DNA of 55,909 nt from an uncultured Collinsella sp. (GTDB taxonomy: Bacteria > Actinomycetota > Coriobacteriia > Coriobacteriales > Coriobacteriaceae). Below the pieces are notes generated by a model. The model did not search any database and was not told the origin of the DNA. It saw only the letters and a program-made list of their open reading frames with translations. Both the position numbers and the translations under genes were made by a program. Where the stretch lies: positions 1 to 55,909 of the forward strand of contig CAAEOE010000057.1 in assembly GCA_900757505.1 (NCBI GenBank), given 5' to 3'. Shown piece after piece: positions 26,568 to 34,472 of the stretch; the stretch's first letter is position 1; each line of letters starts with the position of its first letter.

Positions 26568-26596
26568 TGTATACAGTTTTGTAGACAAAAATACAA
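26568..26596 (-). promoter_or_regulatory. Promoter and likely operator of the ribbon-helix-helix gene
   Basis: On the minus strand TTGTAT (26591-26596) and TATACA (26568-26573) are spaced by exactly 17 bases, good -35 and -10 boxes. The spacer holds TTTGTCTACAAA-like and TGTATACA palindromes, suitable for a dimeric ribbon-helix-helix repressor. Confidence 0.65.
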
Positions 26597-26646
26597 ACAG
26601 TTTATCAGGCTAATTAGCTTGTTTTGACCCGCGTGTTCGATAGGAA

Positions 26647-26822
26647 ATGAGCATTGACGGTTTCGATACTCCTTTGCTTTTCAGCCTGGAATTTGGATGC
26701 TCATTGAACTTCCGGAGGGGAGCGCTTTATTAAGCTATCGAGATTCTGAGCAGGAGCTCTCACTGGTCTTCGATAATGGGACCAGCTTAATTCGCGACAC
26801 AGTGTGTCGCGAATGGGAGTAG
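26647..26822 (+). pseudogene. Possible frameshifted gene remnant
   Basis: Two overlapping open frames look protein-like but are each very short. The first, 26647-26733, reads MSIDGFDTPLLFSLEFG before losing sense; the second, 26697-26822 in another frame, reads MLIELPEGSALLSYRDSEQE and on to a TAG (41 residues). Joined by a frameshift near 26695 they would give one protein of about 58 residues. No ribosome site is good for either. A 25-base palindrome lies in its end. It may be a small coupled pair instead of a broken gene; no family is recognised. Confidence 0.3.
26790..26814. repeat. Perfect 25-base palindrome
   Basis: ATTCGCGACACA and TGTGTCGCGAAT flank a single central G at 26802. No T-run follows, so it is not a usual terminator; it could be a DNA-binding site. 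Confidence 0.8.
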
Positions 26823-26909
26823 TCGTTAGGTGTCCTTCAATGGCTAGTCATATAAGAACGTCCAAGTGTCGGATTTTGTCATTTAGTGTCGTCCTCAGCG
26901 GCTATTCTG

Positions 26910-27153
26910 GAGGGTCGTGGTCAAAAAAGGGCAAATATGAGTACTGTTGCCATTATAGTTGCATTTATTTTGCTATAAATAGTAGCTCCTGATGAGACTT
27001 GTTCCCATTAGGAGCTACTTTTATTGAACATATGAGGAGAAATAGCGTCGTCTACGGACGTATGGAACGTTGAATAGTTCCTGAAGTGATCAAAATCGCT
27101 GCTACTAAACAGGTAGCAGTACTCATATTTGCCATTTTTTGACCACAGCCCTC
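26910..27153. repeat. Element with 42-base inverted ends and an inner hairpin
   Basis: Sequence at 26910-26951 (with GGGCAAATATGAGTACTG) recurs as its complement at 27112-27153, with about five mismatches over 42 bases. The 160 bases between are AT-rich and hold a hairpin with a T-run (26981-27023). Small open frames at both ends read outwards into the same short peptide (WSK-GKYEYC), which is a result of the inverted repeat. The layout is like a small non-autonomous mobile element or a structured RNA unit. Confidence 0.6.
26981..27023 (+). terminator. Terminator-like hairpin inside the AT-rich stretch
   Basis: AGTAGCTCCT (26981-26990) pairs with AGGAGCTACT (27010-27019), followed by TTTTATT overlap. 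No gene ends just before it, so it may end a small RNA starting in the upstream AT-rich part, or an inserted unit. Confidence 0.55.
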
Positions 27154-27245
27154 TCGGAAACCTTTCCAGAGGCGTCAAACAGCCATAATCCAAAGGTCGC
27201 CTCAAACAATTAGCCGGCTAAGAGCGTCCATGACTACCCAAAAGC

Positions 27246-27300
27246 TGTACGCCAGCATCCAAAGATGTCGAAAAATGTCGTTTTTGGATGCTGGTGTACA
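27246..27300. repeat. CAGCATCCAAAG hairpin element, copy 2
   Basis: A second copy of the element at 26172-26226: arms at 27246-27264 and 27282-27300 around the same loop core ATGTCGAAAAATGTCG. The flanks GACTACCC and ATGTTTGGGT are also repeated, so the repeated unit is close to 80 bases. The two copies bracket the accessory stretch. Confidence 0.85.
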
Positions 27301-27347
27301 TGTTTGGGTCGTATGGGTTGGGGCCTTGGACGGACGGGATGCGCGTA

Positions 27348-27593
27348 CTAGAGTAGGTTCTCCTGCGTCCATGCGATGATGTCACTCGATTCGTAGAGTG
27401 GTTTGCCGTCGATGAATAGGCAGGGGACCTGGCGCTTGCCGCCGACGGCGATGAGCGCCTGCTCGGCATCGGGGTCGGTCGAGATATTGCGCTCGGGGAT
27501 GGCCACGCCGTTATCGGCCAGGAAGCGCTTGACCTTTATGCAATACGGGCAGCCGGTCATAACGTACAACACGAGCTCGTGATCAGTAGCCAT
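27348..27593 (-). CDS. Glutaredoxin-like protein
   Basis: An 81-residue thioredoxin-fold protein with the glutaredoxin active site GCPYC (Cys15, Cys18), the cis-proline motif QVPCLFIDG, and a C-terminal helix beginning SSDIIAW. It reduces disulfides or mixed disulfides in the cytoplasm. A start at 27632 is open but 27593 has GGAG four bases upstream. It follows the TipAS-type regulator gene by 51 bases on the same strand, so they may be co-transcribed. Whether glutathione or another thiol is the partner is unknown. Confidence 0.88.
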   Translation of the reverse strand: MATDHELVLYVMTGCPYCIKVKRFLADNGVAIPERNISTDPDAEQALIAVGGKRQVPCLFIDGKPLYESSDIIAWTQENLL

Positions 27594-27644
27594 AAGTCTC
27601 CAATCGGTTGAGGTTTCGATTGAAATACCCAAAGCCGCTGCGGT

Positions 27645-28472
27645 CTATGCGTGAGCCGATGACGACTCGATCGCCTGAACCAGAAACGCCGTGGCGCCGG
27701 CGCCGCAGGGCTTGTCGTAGTAGTCGATAAAGCGCTGATCGGCAAGATAGCCGTGGGCGAGGCCCAGGTATGCTTCGTCTTGGGGTTCGTGTCCCCAGTT
27801 AAGGCCAATCCATCGACGGTGCATTGCGACAAGCTTGCGCGCCTCGCTTCCATCCGGTTCGCCGTCGCCCATGGCGATCGAGAGCTGGCCCAGAATAGCG
27901 CGTTCAAGTTCCTTCATGTCGTTCCATGTCTCGGGGTCCATGTCCAGCAGTGCCTCGTTTGCTGCATCGACGGCCTCGTCGCCATAGCGCGCCCGCGCCT
28001 CGGCACCGTAGCGCTCCTCGTTTTCCTGCACGGTGCGCCAGCGCTCCAATTGCGGCAGCACGGCGCCCATGAGCGAGACGGCTTCGTCGAGCGACATACC
28101 GGTGTTTTGTGCCAGGCGCGGGGCGCAATCCTCAATCATGGCCTCCATCGTGGTCTCGTAGGTGTACTTGCCGTGGTCGTAGCACCACTTGCAGTAATGG
28201 TCGGTCGTTGCGCCGTGAGCATCGGTGCCGCAGTCGTCGGGCGTGAGTATCATGCCGCAGCTCTGGCAATAGTGCTCGGGCATTTCGAGCAGGTGGGACA
28301 GCGGTTCTCCGGTTATGGCGGCAATGAGCTTCATCATGTCGATGCCCGGCGTGACTTCGCCGCGTTCCCAACGGCTGACGGCTTGGCGTGTGACGAAGAG
28401 CTTGGCGGCGAGTTGCTCTTGGGTGAGATTGTTGTCGCGGCGGATGGCGATGAGCTTTTCTGCAAAGGCCAT
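27645..28472 (-). CDS. XRE-family regulator with zinc ribbon and TipAS-like effector domain
   Basis: A 275-residue three-part protein. Residues 1-62 are an XRE helix-turn-helix (LTQEQLAAKLFVTRQAVSRWERG). Cys69, Cys72, Cys94 and Cys97 then form a zinc-ribbon-like module. The rest (about 145-272) matches a TipAS ligand-binding domain: YGAEARARYG, a HRRWIG motif, YLGLAHGYLADQRFIDYYDK and FLVQAI. TipAS usually follows a MerR domain and binds thiopeptide antibiotics; here the DNA-binding part is XRE. AAAGGAG precedes the ATG by 6 bases. It is divergent from trmO. The ligand is unknown. Confidence 0.85.
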   Translation of the reverse strand: MAFAEKLIAIRRDNNLTQEQLAAKLFVTRQAVSRWERGEVTPGIDMMKLIAAITGEPLSHLLEMPEHYCQSCGMILTPDDCGTDAHGATTDHYCKWCYDHGKYTYETTMEAMIEDCAPRLAQNTGMSLDEAVSLMGAVLPQLERWRTVQENEERYGAEARARYGDEAVDAANEALLDMDPETWNDMKELERAILGQLSIAMGDGEPDGSEARKLVAMHRRWIGLNWGHEPQDEAYLGLAHGYLADQRFIDYYDKPCGAGATAFLVQAIESSSAHA

Positions 28473-28612
28473 GACGGCTCCTTTCTGCTGTTTGTTGCTT
28501 TAAGCATACGCGGCGGCCGGCACCCTTCCAAGCAACCGTTGGTTGCGCGACGGGGACCGCGGCGAAGAATTGCGCGCAACACCCCACGCCTCCATGCCGT
28601 ACAATGACCGGC

Positions 28613-29350
28613 ATGGAACCTATTGCACACATACATACCGACCTGCCACAGAAGTTCGGCATCCCACGCAACAGCTTTTTGGCGCCCCATCTGCAGGGAC
28701 GCATCGTCTTTGAGCCGGAATTTGCCTCCAACGCTGCAGTTGAGGGTCTGGACTCCTTCTCTCACCTATGGCTGCTATGGTGCTTCGAAAACGGAACGCC
28801 CGGCGGCACGGCTAAGGACATAGCCGCCGATGCCAAAACGCAGGACAGGTCCGGCACCAACGCAAAATGGTCGAAAACCGTGCGCCCACCGCGTCTGGGT
28901 GGAGCCGAACGCGTGGGCGTGTTTGCCACGCGCAGTCCGTTTCGCCCTAATCCCATCGGGCTCACCTGCGTCAAGCTTGATCGTGTCGAGCTCACCGACG
29001 ATGGTCCCATCATCCATGTGCTGGGGGCCGACCTGCGCGACGGTACGCCCATCTACGACATTAAGCCTTACATTCCGTTTGCGGACTGTCACCCGGATGC
29101 GACGGGCGGCTGGATTGAGGACGCGCCATGGCAAGAGCTCGATGTCGAGCTCCCGCAAGCGCTGCGGGACATGGTCCCGGACACAAAGCTCCCCGGCTTG
29201 ATCGAGGTGCTCCGCCAAGATCCGCGCCGCGCGGGTAGCAAACACGAGCCAAACCGCGTCTACCATCTGGCTTACGCTGGGCTCGACATATCCTTTACGG
29301 TTGATGGAACCAGGTTGACGGTAATCGCCGTCAACGACGCGCGGGACTAG
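28613..29350 (+). CDS. trmO: tRNA (N6-threonylcarbamoyladenosine-37) methyltransferase TrmO
   Basis: About 245 residues. It has the TsaA/UPF0066 signature: FSHLWLLWCFE, GVFATRSPFRPNPIGLTCVKL, and DLRDGTPIYDIKPYIPFAD. The enzyme adds a methyl group to t6A at tRNA position 37. No clear ribosome binding site is seen; an ATG three codons earlier (28604) overlaps a TACAAT box, so transcription and start may be very close. It runs divergently from the TipAS-type regulator. Confidence 0.9.
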   Translation: MEPIAHIHTDLPQKFGIPRNSFLAPHLQGRIVFEPEFASNAAVEGLDSFSHLWLLWCFENGTPGGTAKDIAADAKTQDRSGTNAKWSKTVRPPRLGGAERVGVFATRSPFRPNPIGLTCVKLDRVELTDDGPIIHVLGADLRDGTPIYDIKPYIPFADCHPDATGGWIEDAPWQELDVELPQALRDMVPDTKLPGLIEVLRQDPRRAGSKHEPNRVYHLAYAGLDISFTVDGTRLTVIAVNDARD

Positions 29351-29393
29351 CCGGCCATTCGCCGGCGCCCGCCAAATTCAACGCCAAACCCTC

Positions 29394-29423
29394 ATGACAA
29401 AATCGCCCACGCTGGTGGACAAT
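29394..29423 (+). promoter_or_regulatory. Candidate promoter of the C-S lyase gene
   Basis: ATGACA (29394-29399) and GACAAT (29418-29423) are 18 bases apart, about 40 bases before the start codon. Confidence 0.45.
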
Positions 29424-29463
29424 AACGCCTACCAAAACAATCCGCTTTGCACGGGAGCTCAGC

Positions 29464-30678
29464 ATGAAATACGACTTTACTTCGCTTATCGACCGCCACG
29501 GCATGGACGCCATCGCCGTTGACTCCTGGGGTGAAATCCCCGGCATGGCTCCGAACGCGCCCGACGAGGGCTTCGACCGCATCCCCATGTGGGTGGCGGA
29601 CATGAACTTTGCCACGGTGCCCACGGTCCAGGAGCACATCATTCAGCGCGCCCAGCATCCCATGTTTGGCTATTTCGATCCTCGCCCCGAGTACTTCGAC
29701 CGCATCATCGAATGGCAGAGCCGCCGTAATGGCGTTAAGGGCCTGCTCCCGGAGCATATCGGCTACGAGAACGGCGTGCTGGGCGGCGTCGTGTCGACCC
29801 TGCGCGCGTATGTCCAGCCGGGCGATGCGGTGCTGGTCCACAGCCCGACCTACATCGGCTTTACCAAGTCCATCGAAGCCGCGGGCTATCGCATTGTCCA
29901 CAGCCCGCTTAAGCTCGACGACCAGGGCGTGTGGCGTATGGACTTTGAGGACATGGAGCGCAAGCTCGCCCAAAACCACATCCATGCTGCGGTGTTCTGC
30001 TCGCCGCACAATCCCTGCGGCCGCGTATGGGAGCGCGACGAGATCGAACGTGCCATGGACATCTATCGCCAGCACGATTGTGTGGTGATCTCGGATGAGA
30101 TTTGGTCCGATATCATCCTGCCGGGCCACAAGCATATCCCGACGCAGTTGGTGAGCGAGGATGCCCGCATGCGCACGGTCGCCCTCTATGCGCCGAGCAA
30201 GACGTTTAACCTGGCGGGCCTGGTCGGCAGCTACCACATCATCTACAACGGGACGCTGCGCGACCGCGTGTGCGCCGTGTCCAATAAGACCCACTACAAC
30301 GAGATGAATGTCCTTTCGATGCACGCGCTTATCGGTGCCTACCAGCCGCAGGGCTACGAGTGGCTCGATGAGCTCAACGAGGTCATCGAGGGCAACATTG
30401 ACTACTTCTGCGATTACGTGGACGAGCATTTTGAGGGTGTGTCCTATTCACGTCCGCAGGGCACGTACATGGTGTTTCTGGACTGCACCGAGTGGTGCCG
30501 AGAGCATGGCCGCGATATTCAGTGGTTGCTCGACGAGGGGGCGCGCGTGGGCGTGGGGTATCAGGACGGCCGCCCGTTCCACGGACCCTGCCACATTCGC
30601 GTGAATCTGGCGCTGCCGCTTTCGCGCGTAAGGGAGGCGTGCGACCGCCTGGACCACTACGTTTTTAATGCACGGTAA
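29464..30678 (+). CDS. patB: PatB/MalY-type aminotransferase (cystathionine beta-lyase)
   Basis: A 404-residue PLP enzyme of fold type I, class I/II aminotransferase group. The N-terminal MWVADMNFATVPTV and the substrate-side YFDPRPEYFD are typical of MalY/PatB C-S lyases. The PLP lysine is Lys246 in APSKTFNLAGL, and SDEIWSDI holds the pyridine-ring Asp. These enzymes release pyruvate, ammonia and a thiol from cystathionine or cysteine. GGGAG precedes the ATG by 6 bases. It stands alone and is followed by a long hairpin. Confidence 0.9.
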   Translation: MKYDFTSLIDRHGMDAIAVDSWGEIPGMAPNAPDEGFDRIPMWVADMNFATVPTVQEHIIQRAQHPMFGYFDPRPEYFDRIIEWQSRRNGVKGLLPEHIGYENGVLGGVVSTLRAYVQPGDAVLVHSPTYIGFTKSIEAAGYRIVHSPLKLDDQGVWRMDFEDMERKLAQNHIHAAVFCSPHNPCGRVWERDEIERAMDIYRQHDCVVISDEIWSDIILPGHKHIPTQLVSEDARMRTVALYAPSKTFNLAGLVGSYHIIYNGTLRDRVCAVSNKTHYNEMNVLSMHALIGAYQPQGYEWLDELNEVIEGNIDYFCDYVDEHFEGVSYSRPQGTYMVFLDCTEWCREHGRDIQWLLDEGARVGVGYQDGRPFHGPCHIRVNLALPLSRVREACDRLDHYVFNAR

Positions 30679-30688
30679 GTGAGCACTG

Positions 30689-30730
30689 CATGCGGGGCCT
30701 TCTGCCAAGTCGGCTGGAAGGCCCCGCATG
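30689..30730. terminator. Long GC-rich hairpin after the C-S lyase gene
   Basis: CATGCGGGGCCTTC (30689-30702) pairs with GAAGGCCCCGCATG (30717-30730), with a smaller stem GCC/GGC inside. No T-run follows, so it may slow decay or assist termination only. Confidence 0.6.
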
Positions 30731-30822
30731 GTAAAACGTCTGTAACCATTGGGCACTCGTGTGGTTTTGTTTGCTATTATTTTCAACCATTTCAGTCTGT
30801 AAACAGGATCGTCTGGAGCTTG

Positions 30823-31692
30823 ATGAAAAGACCCCGTCGCTCGGTTGCCATTTCGTTGTTTGTTGCGCTTGCGGTGGCGAGCGCCTTTGTCGTAGCGATA
30901 GCTGGCTGTTCCGGGTCGAATGACGGAGCCTCGACGTCTGCATTAGAAGGTCTGGATGCCTCGCAGGTCAAAGACGACGACCTTAAGACGCTCGACGTCG
31001 GAAGCGACCTCTATCCACCGTTTGTGTATACCGATGAGTACGGCGATATCGTTGGCCTGGATGTCGAGATATTGACCGAGGCTTTGGCCCGCATTGGTTA
31101 CAAGCCAAAGTACCAGCTGATCGATTGGGAAAAGAAGAAAGAGCTGCAGGCGAGCGGCGAGCTCGATTGCGTCATGGGCAGCTTTAGCATGACGGGTCGC
31201 GAAGACGAGTATCGTTGGGCCGGCCCGTACCTTGCGAGCCGCCAGGTGGTCGCGGTCGATCCCCAGAGCGATATCTACACGCTTGCCGATCTTGAGGATA
31301 AGGTCGTGGCGGTCCAGTCCACCACCAAGCCCGAGGACATTTTGCTCAATCATACAAATGAAAACGTTCCGCAGATCAAAGAGCTCTACTGCTTTTCGGA
31401 CCGCTCATACCTGAACCCGGCGCTCGTCGAAGGTCTGGTCGACGCCATCGCCGCGCATGAGTCCTCGCTGCTCACCTACGAAAAAGACTATGGCGTGACG
31501 TATCGCATTTTGGATGAGCCGCTGCTAGAGGTTGGTTTGGGTACCGCTTTCGATATCAATGATACGCGCGGCATCGACGTTAAACTCACCCGTGCCTACC
31601 AAGAAATGCTTGCCGATGGCACCATGGAACGTCTGGTGTCAAAGTACTTTGATGACCCTTCGCCATTTTTGAATATGGAGGGCCTGTCATGA
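30823..31692 (+). CDS. Substrate-binding lipoprotein (SBP_bac_3 family)
   Basis: A 289-residue exported binding protein. The signal ends in VVAIAGC with lipid-acceptor Cys29. The rest is an amino-acid-type family 3 binding domain: LDVGSDLYPPFVYTDEYGDIVGLDVEIL is the usual first lobe. GGAG precedes the ATG by 4 bases. The stop overlaps the next gene by four bases (ATGA); the next gene is a hybrid kinase, not a permease. So it most likely senses a small solute and signals to that kinase. The usual ABC permease and ATPase genes are absent. Confidence 0.88.
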   Translation: MKRPRRSVAISLFVALAVASAFVVAIAGCSGSNDGASTSALEGLDASQVKDDDLKTLDVGSDLYPPFVYTDEYGDIVGLDVEILTEALARIGYKPKYQLIDWEKKKELQASGELDCVMGSFSMTGREDEYRWAGPYLASRQVVAVDPQSDIYTLADLEDKVVAVQSTTKPEDILLNHTNENVPQIKELYCFSDRSYLNPALVEGLVDAIAAHESSLLTYEKDYGVTYRILDEPLLEVGLGTAFDINDTRGIDVKLTRAYQEMLADGTMERLVSKYFDDPSPFLNMEGLS

Positions 31693-33881
31693 TCGATGCG
31701 CCCGACCACGCCGCTCAGGAGCGGGGCAATCGTTCGGCAGGGGCATGGCTTCTTGTCGCTCTGCTGGGGATAGCGCTCTCGGTTGTTGCTGGCATGATGA
31801 GCTACGGCTACACGACAGCTCAGGCCGAGCAGCGCTTTGCCGACGTTGTCGATTACGTGGCGACGCAGAGCCTTTCCTACGATGCATTCAATAGCGCCTA
31901 TACGACCAAAAACCTGATTCGTGTTATGGAGATCGCAGGAGAGACAGCGCGCGATATGGAGCGCGACGGTTCGGTGGATAACGCCATGCTGGAGCAATAT
32001 GCCGACCAGTTCAACGTGAGCGCACTGATCGTGACGGACGCATCGGGCAATTTGGTGTCCGAGTCCTCGACGGATGGCGTGGGCTACGAGTCGCTCGCTA
32101 CGTATCTCAAGGAAGCACCCGTGCTGGAGGTGGCAGCCCGTCCGCTTAAGTCCTATACCGCCCGCATTACGCTTGCGGATGATTCGGTTGCAGACATTGG
32201 CTGCGTGACTCGGCAGGATGTCGAGGGCATCGTTGTCGCAGTGAGACACCAGAGCGCCAAGGCGGTCGCGAGCAATACGCTCAAACTGCAGAGCCTGCTC
32301 GGTGGTTATGAGACCATCGACAGTGGCAATATCGTGATCGAAAGCGATGGCAAGGTCGTTGCGACCAATGCCGTTGAACCCACCATATTGGGCGTATTCA
32401 ATCTGCCTGCAACGGATGTCTTTATTGTCGACGGTATTAAGGATCGATGCCTGCCCGGCAAAGTCCGACTGGTCAACGCCAGCGGCGAGTGGTATTTGGG
32501 CACATTTGGAAAAGCGCGCGGGTTCTACGTGTACACCTATGCCTCGGCGCGGCGCTACTTTGAGGTCGTCGCGGCTGTTGCTGCCGGCGTGCTGGTGCTC
32601 TACAGCGGTGTTATAGCCGTTGTTGTGATGGTGCGTCGCCGCGCTGATCGTCGACGTTTGACGGACTTGCTGCAGCAGGAGCGCGACTATGGCGACAAGC
32701 TGGCAAAGGCAGCGCGTGAGGCCTCGTCTGCCAACTCGGCAAAGACGGAGTTTTTGCGTCGCATGAGCCACGATCTGCGCACGCCCATCAACGGCATTCG
32801 CGGCATGGTCGAGGTCGGCGATGCCAATGCGGACGATCTGCAAAAGCAGACCGAGTGCCGCTCAAAGATCTGGACGGCATCGGGACTGCTGCTCGACCTT
32901 GCCAACGAGGCCCTGGATATGAGTCGCCTGGAGAGCGGGCAAATCGATCTGGAGCTTGTTCCCACAAACTTGGTGACCCTCAACCACGAGGTGCGCGATA
33001 TTCTGGAGCGCCAGGCCGAGGAGCGTCTGGTGACAATTATCTGCGACCAGCAGACGCTTAATCATCCCTATGCGCGGGTGAGCGTGACGCACCTCAAGCG
33101 CTTGTTGCTCAATATTGCCGGCAATGCCGTCAAGTACAACCGCCAGGGCGGCTATGTTCGCCTGGTGTGCCGCGAGGTGGAGCCAGCGGATGGCGTCCCC
33201 GTCTATGAATACACGATCGCCGACAACGGTATTGGCATGAGCGAGGAGTTCCAACAGCGCCTCTACGAGCCGTTTTGCCGTGAGGGGCAACAGGTGGAAG
33301 GCGCTTCATCGGGAACTGGCCTGGGCGCGCCTATCGCAAAACAGTTGGTCGAGCTTATGGGCGGAACCATGAGTTTTACGAGCGTCTTGGGGCAGGGGAC
33401 GACGTTTACCATCCGCCTGCCGTTCGAGAAATGCAAGCGCTCCGAGATTCCTCAGGCTGTGCGCGTGGACGCGGGAGACGGCGATGCACTCCAGGGCTTG
33501 CGCGTTTTGCTCGTAGAGGATAACGATCTGAATGCCGAGATCGCGCAGTTTACGCTCAGCCGTGCCGGTGCCGTCGTGACACACGCTAGGGATGGTGAGT
33601 CTGCCGTCGAGATGTTTGCCGCGAGCGTGCCGCACGAGTACGACGTGGTGTTGATGGACATCATGATGCCGGGCATCGATGGCCTTGAGGCCACACGTCA
33701 GATTCGAGCACTCGATCGCGAGGATGCCGCGACCACGCCGATTATCGCCGTGAGCGCCAACGCCTTTGCCGACGACCGCAGGCTTTCGCGTGAGGCGGGC
33801 ATGAACGCGCACCTGAGTAAACCCGTGAGCTCGCAGGAGCTCATTGAGGCGCTTGCGCACATAGCCGCCGACGCTCTATAA
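31689..33881 (+). CDS. Hybrid sensor histidine kinase with receiver domain
   Basis: A 730-residue membrane kinase. TM1 lies at about 17-40, an outside sensor domain of about 245 residues follows, then TM2 at about 291-315. The kinase core has phospho-acceptor His361 in RRMSHDLRTPING and a HATPase domain with IADNGIGMS and GTGLGAPIAK. The C-terminal receiver domain has Asp657 in VVLMDIMMPG. No output or Hpt domain is present. It is coupled to the binding lipoprotein gene upstream. It is closely related in its kinase-receiver part to the fused kinase encoded on the other strand at 34473-37277. Confidence 0.92.
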   Translation: MIDAPDHAAQERGNRSAGAWLLVALLGIALSVVAGMMSYGYTTAQAEQRFADVVDYVATQSLSYDAFNSAYTTKNLIRVMEIAGETARDMERDGSVDNAMLEQYADQFNVSALIVTDASGNLVSESSTDGVGYESLATYLKEAPVLEVAARPLKSYTARITLADDSVADIGCVTRQDVEGIVVAVRHQSAKAVASNTLKLQSLLGGYETIDSGNIVIESDGKVVATNAVEPTILGVFNLPATDVFIVDGIKDRCLPGKVRLVNASGEWYLGTFGKARGFYVYTYASARRYFEVVAAVAAGVLVLYSGVIAVVVMVRRRADRRRLTDLLQQERDYGDKLAKAAREASSANSAKTEFLRRMSHDLRTPINGIRGMVEVGDANADDLQKQTECRSKIWTASGLLLDLANEALDMSRLESGQIDLELVPTNLVTLNHEVRDILERQAEERLVTIICDQQTLNHPYARVSVTHLKRLLLNIAGNAVKYNRQGGYVRLVCREVEPADGVPVYEYTIADNGIGMSEEFQQRLYEPFCREGQQVEGASSGTGLGAPIAKQLVELMGGTMSFTSVLGQGTTFTIRLPFEKCKRSEIPQAVRVDAGDGDALQGLRVLLVEDNDLNAEIAQFTLSRAGAVVTHARDGESAVEMFAASVPHEYDVVLMDIMMPGIDGLEATRQIRALDREDAATTPIIAVSANAFADDRRLSREAGMNAHLSKPVSSQELIEALAHIAADAL

Positions 33882-33885
33882 GCAT

Positions 33886-33930
33886 ATGGCCTGGTTCCAA
33901 GGTGGGTTGGAACCAGGCCATATTGTTATT
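33886..33930. terminator. Bidirectional terminator
   Basis: ATGGCCTGGTTCCAA (33886-33900) pairs with TTGGAACCAGGCCAT (33907-33921), then ATTGTTATT on the plus strand. It lies between the convergent kinase and flavin-binding-type oxidase genes. Confidence 0.88.
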
Positions 33931-33950
33931 GATGAGGCCTGCTGAGGGGC

Positions 33951-34430
33951 TTACTTTTCCTGAATCTGCTTGCCGCAGAGATGCTCAATCGTAATCTCGT
34001 AGAGCTGGACGCCCTTAATGTCCTTGGCGATTTCCTCTTCGACTTCCTCGGCGGAAGGGTAGTACTTAAGGGCGAGCTGGCGGACTTTGTCTTCGATAAA
34101 CGCGGGAGTGTCGTTCGCCAGGCGACAGCGGCCAAAGACCACAGTACTCATAACGTAGGGAGCCCAGTCACCGTCCTTGTGCCACTCGTTGCCGTAAACG
34201 GTAAAGCAGACCTTGTCATCGCGCTTGAGTGCGTCGACCTTGTGGCCGGCTTTGGCGCCATGGAAATAAATCTTGTCGTGCTCGGCGTCAAAGAAGTAGT
34301 TGACGGGAATGGCGTACGGGTAGCCATCGTCGCCGTTGACGGCAAAGACGCCGCGCTTGCAGGTAGCGAGCAGTTCGCGCGCTTCCTCGTCAGTGATGGC
34401 GCGTTTCTTTCGACGTAAGGGCCTAAACAT
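33951..34430 (-). CDS. Pyridoxamine 5'-phosphate oxidase family protein
   Basis: A 159-residue FMN-binding split-barrel protein. The order GVFAVNGDDGYPYAIPVNYFFDAEHDKIYFHGA, then a Lys-containing KVCFTVYG strand and YVMSTVVFGRCRL, is typical of the NimA/PNPOx-like family. It probably binds FMN or heme and reduces a small molecule; the substrate is unknown. The start at 34430 has AAAGGAA at a good distance, so a longer frame to 34469 is rejected. It is 43 bases from the fused kinase gene on the same strand. Confidence 0.85.
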   Translation of the reverse strand: MFRPLRRKKRAITDEEARELLATCKRGVFAVNGDDGYPYAIPVNYFFDAEHDKIYFHGAKAGHKVDALKRDDKVCFTVYGNEWHKDGDWAPYVMSTVVFGRCRLANDTPAFIEDKVRQLALKYYPSAEEVEEEIAKDIKGVQLYEITIEHLCGKQIQEK

Positions 34431-34472
34431 CGTTGGCTTCCTTTCTGGTCGTGCGTGGTGGTTGAGCACAAA

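Larger units (their letters stand above)
26823..27345. other. AT-richer intergenic stretch without a supported gene
   Basis: Over 500 bases with no supported coding region. It contains a half copy of the GGGGACGTTCTT element, the 42-base inverted-end unit, the inner terminator-like hairpin and the second CAGCATCCAAAG hairpin. Base use is plainly unlike the GC-rich genes on both sides. Confidence 0.6.

Noticed and set aside
26804..27205. Two short proteins that share WSK-GKYEYC
   Set aside because: The frames at 26804-26992 (+) and 27008-27205 (-) share this peptide only because they read into the two ends of the same inverted repeat. Neither has a good ribosome site.
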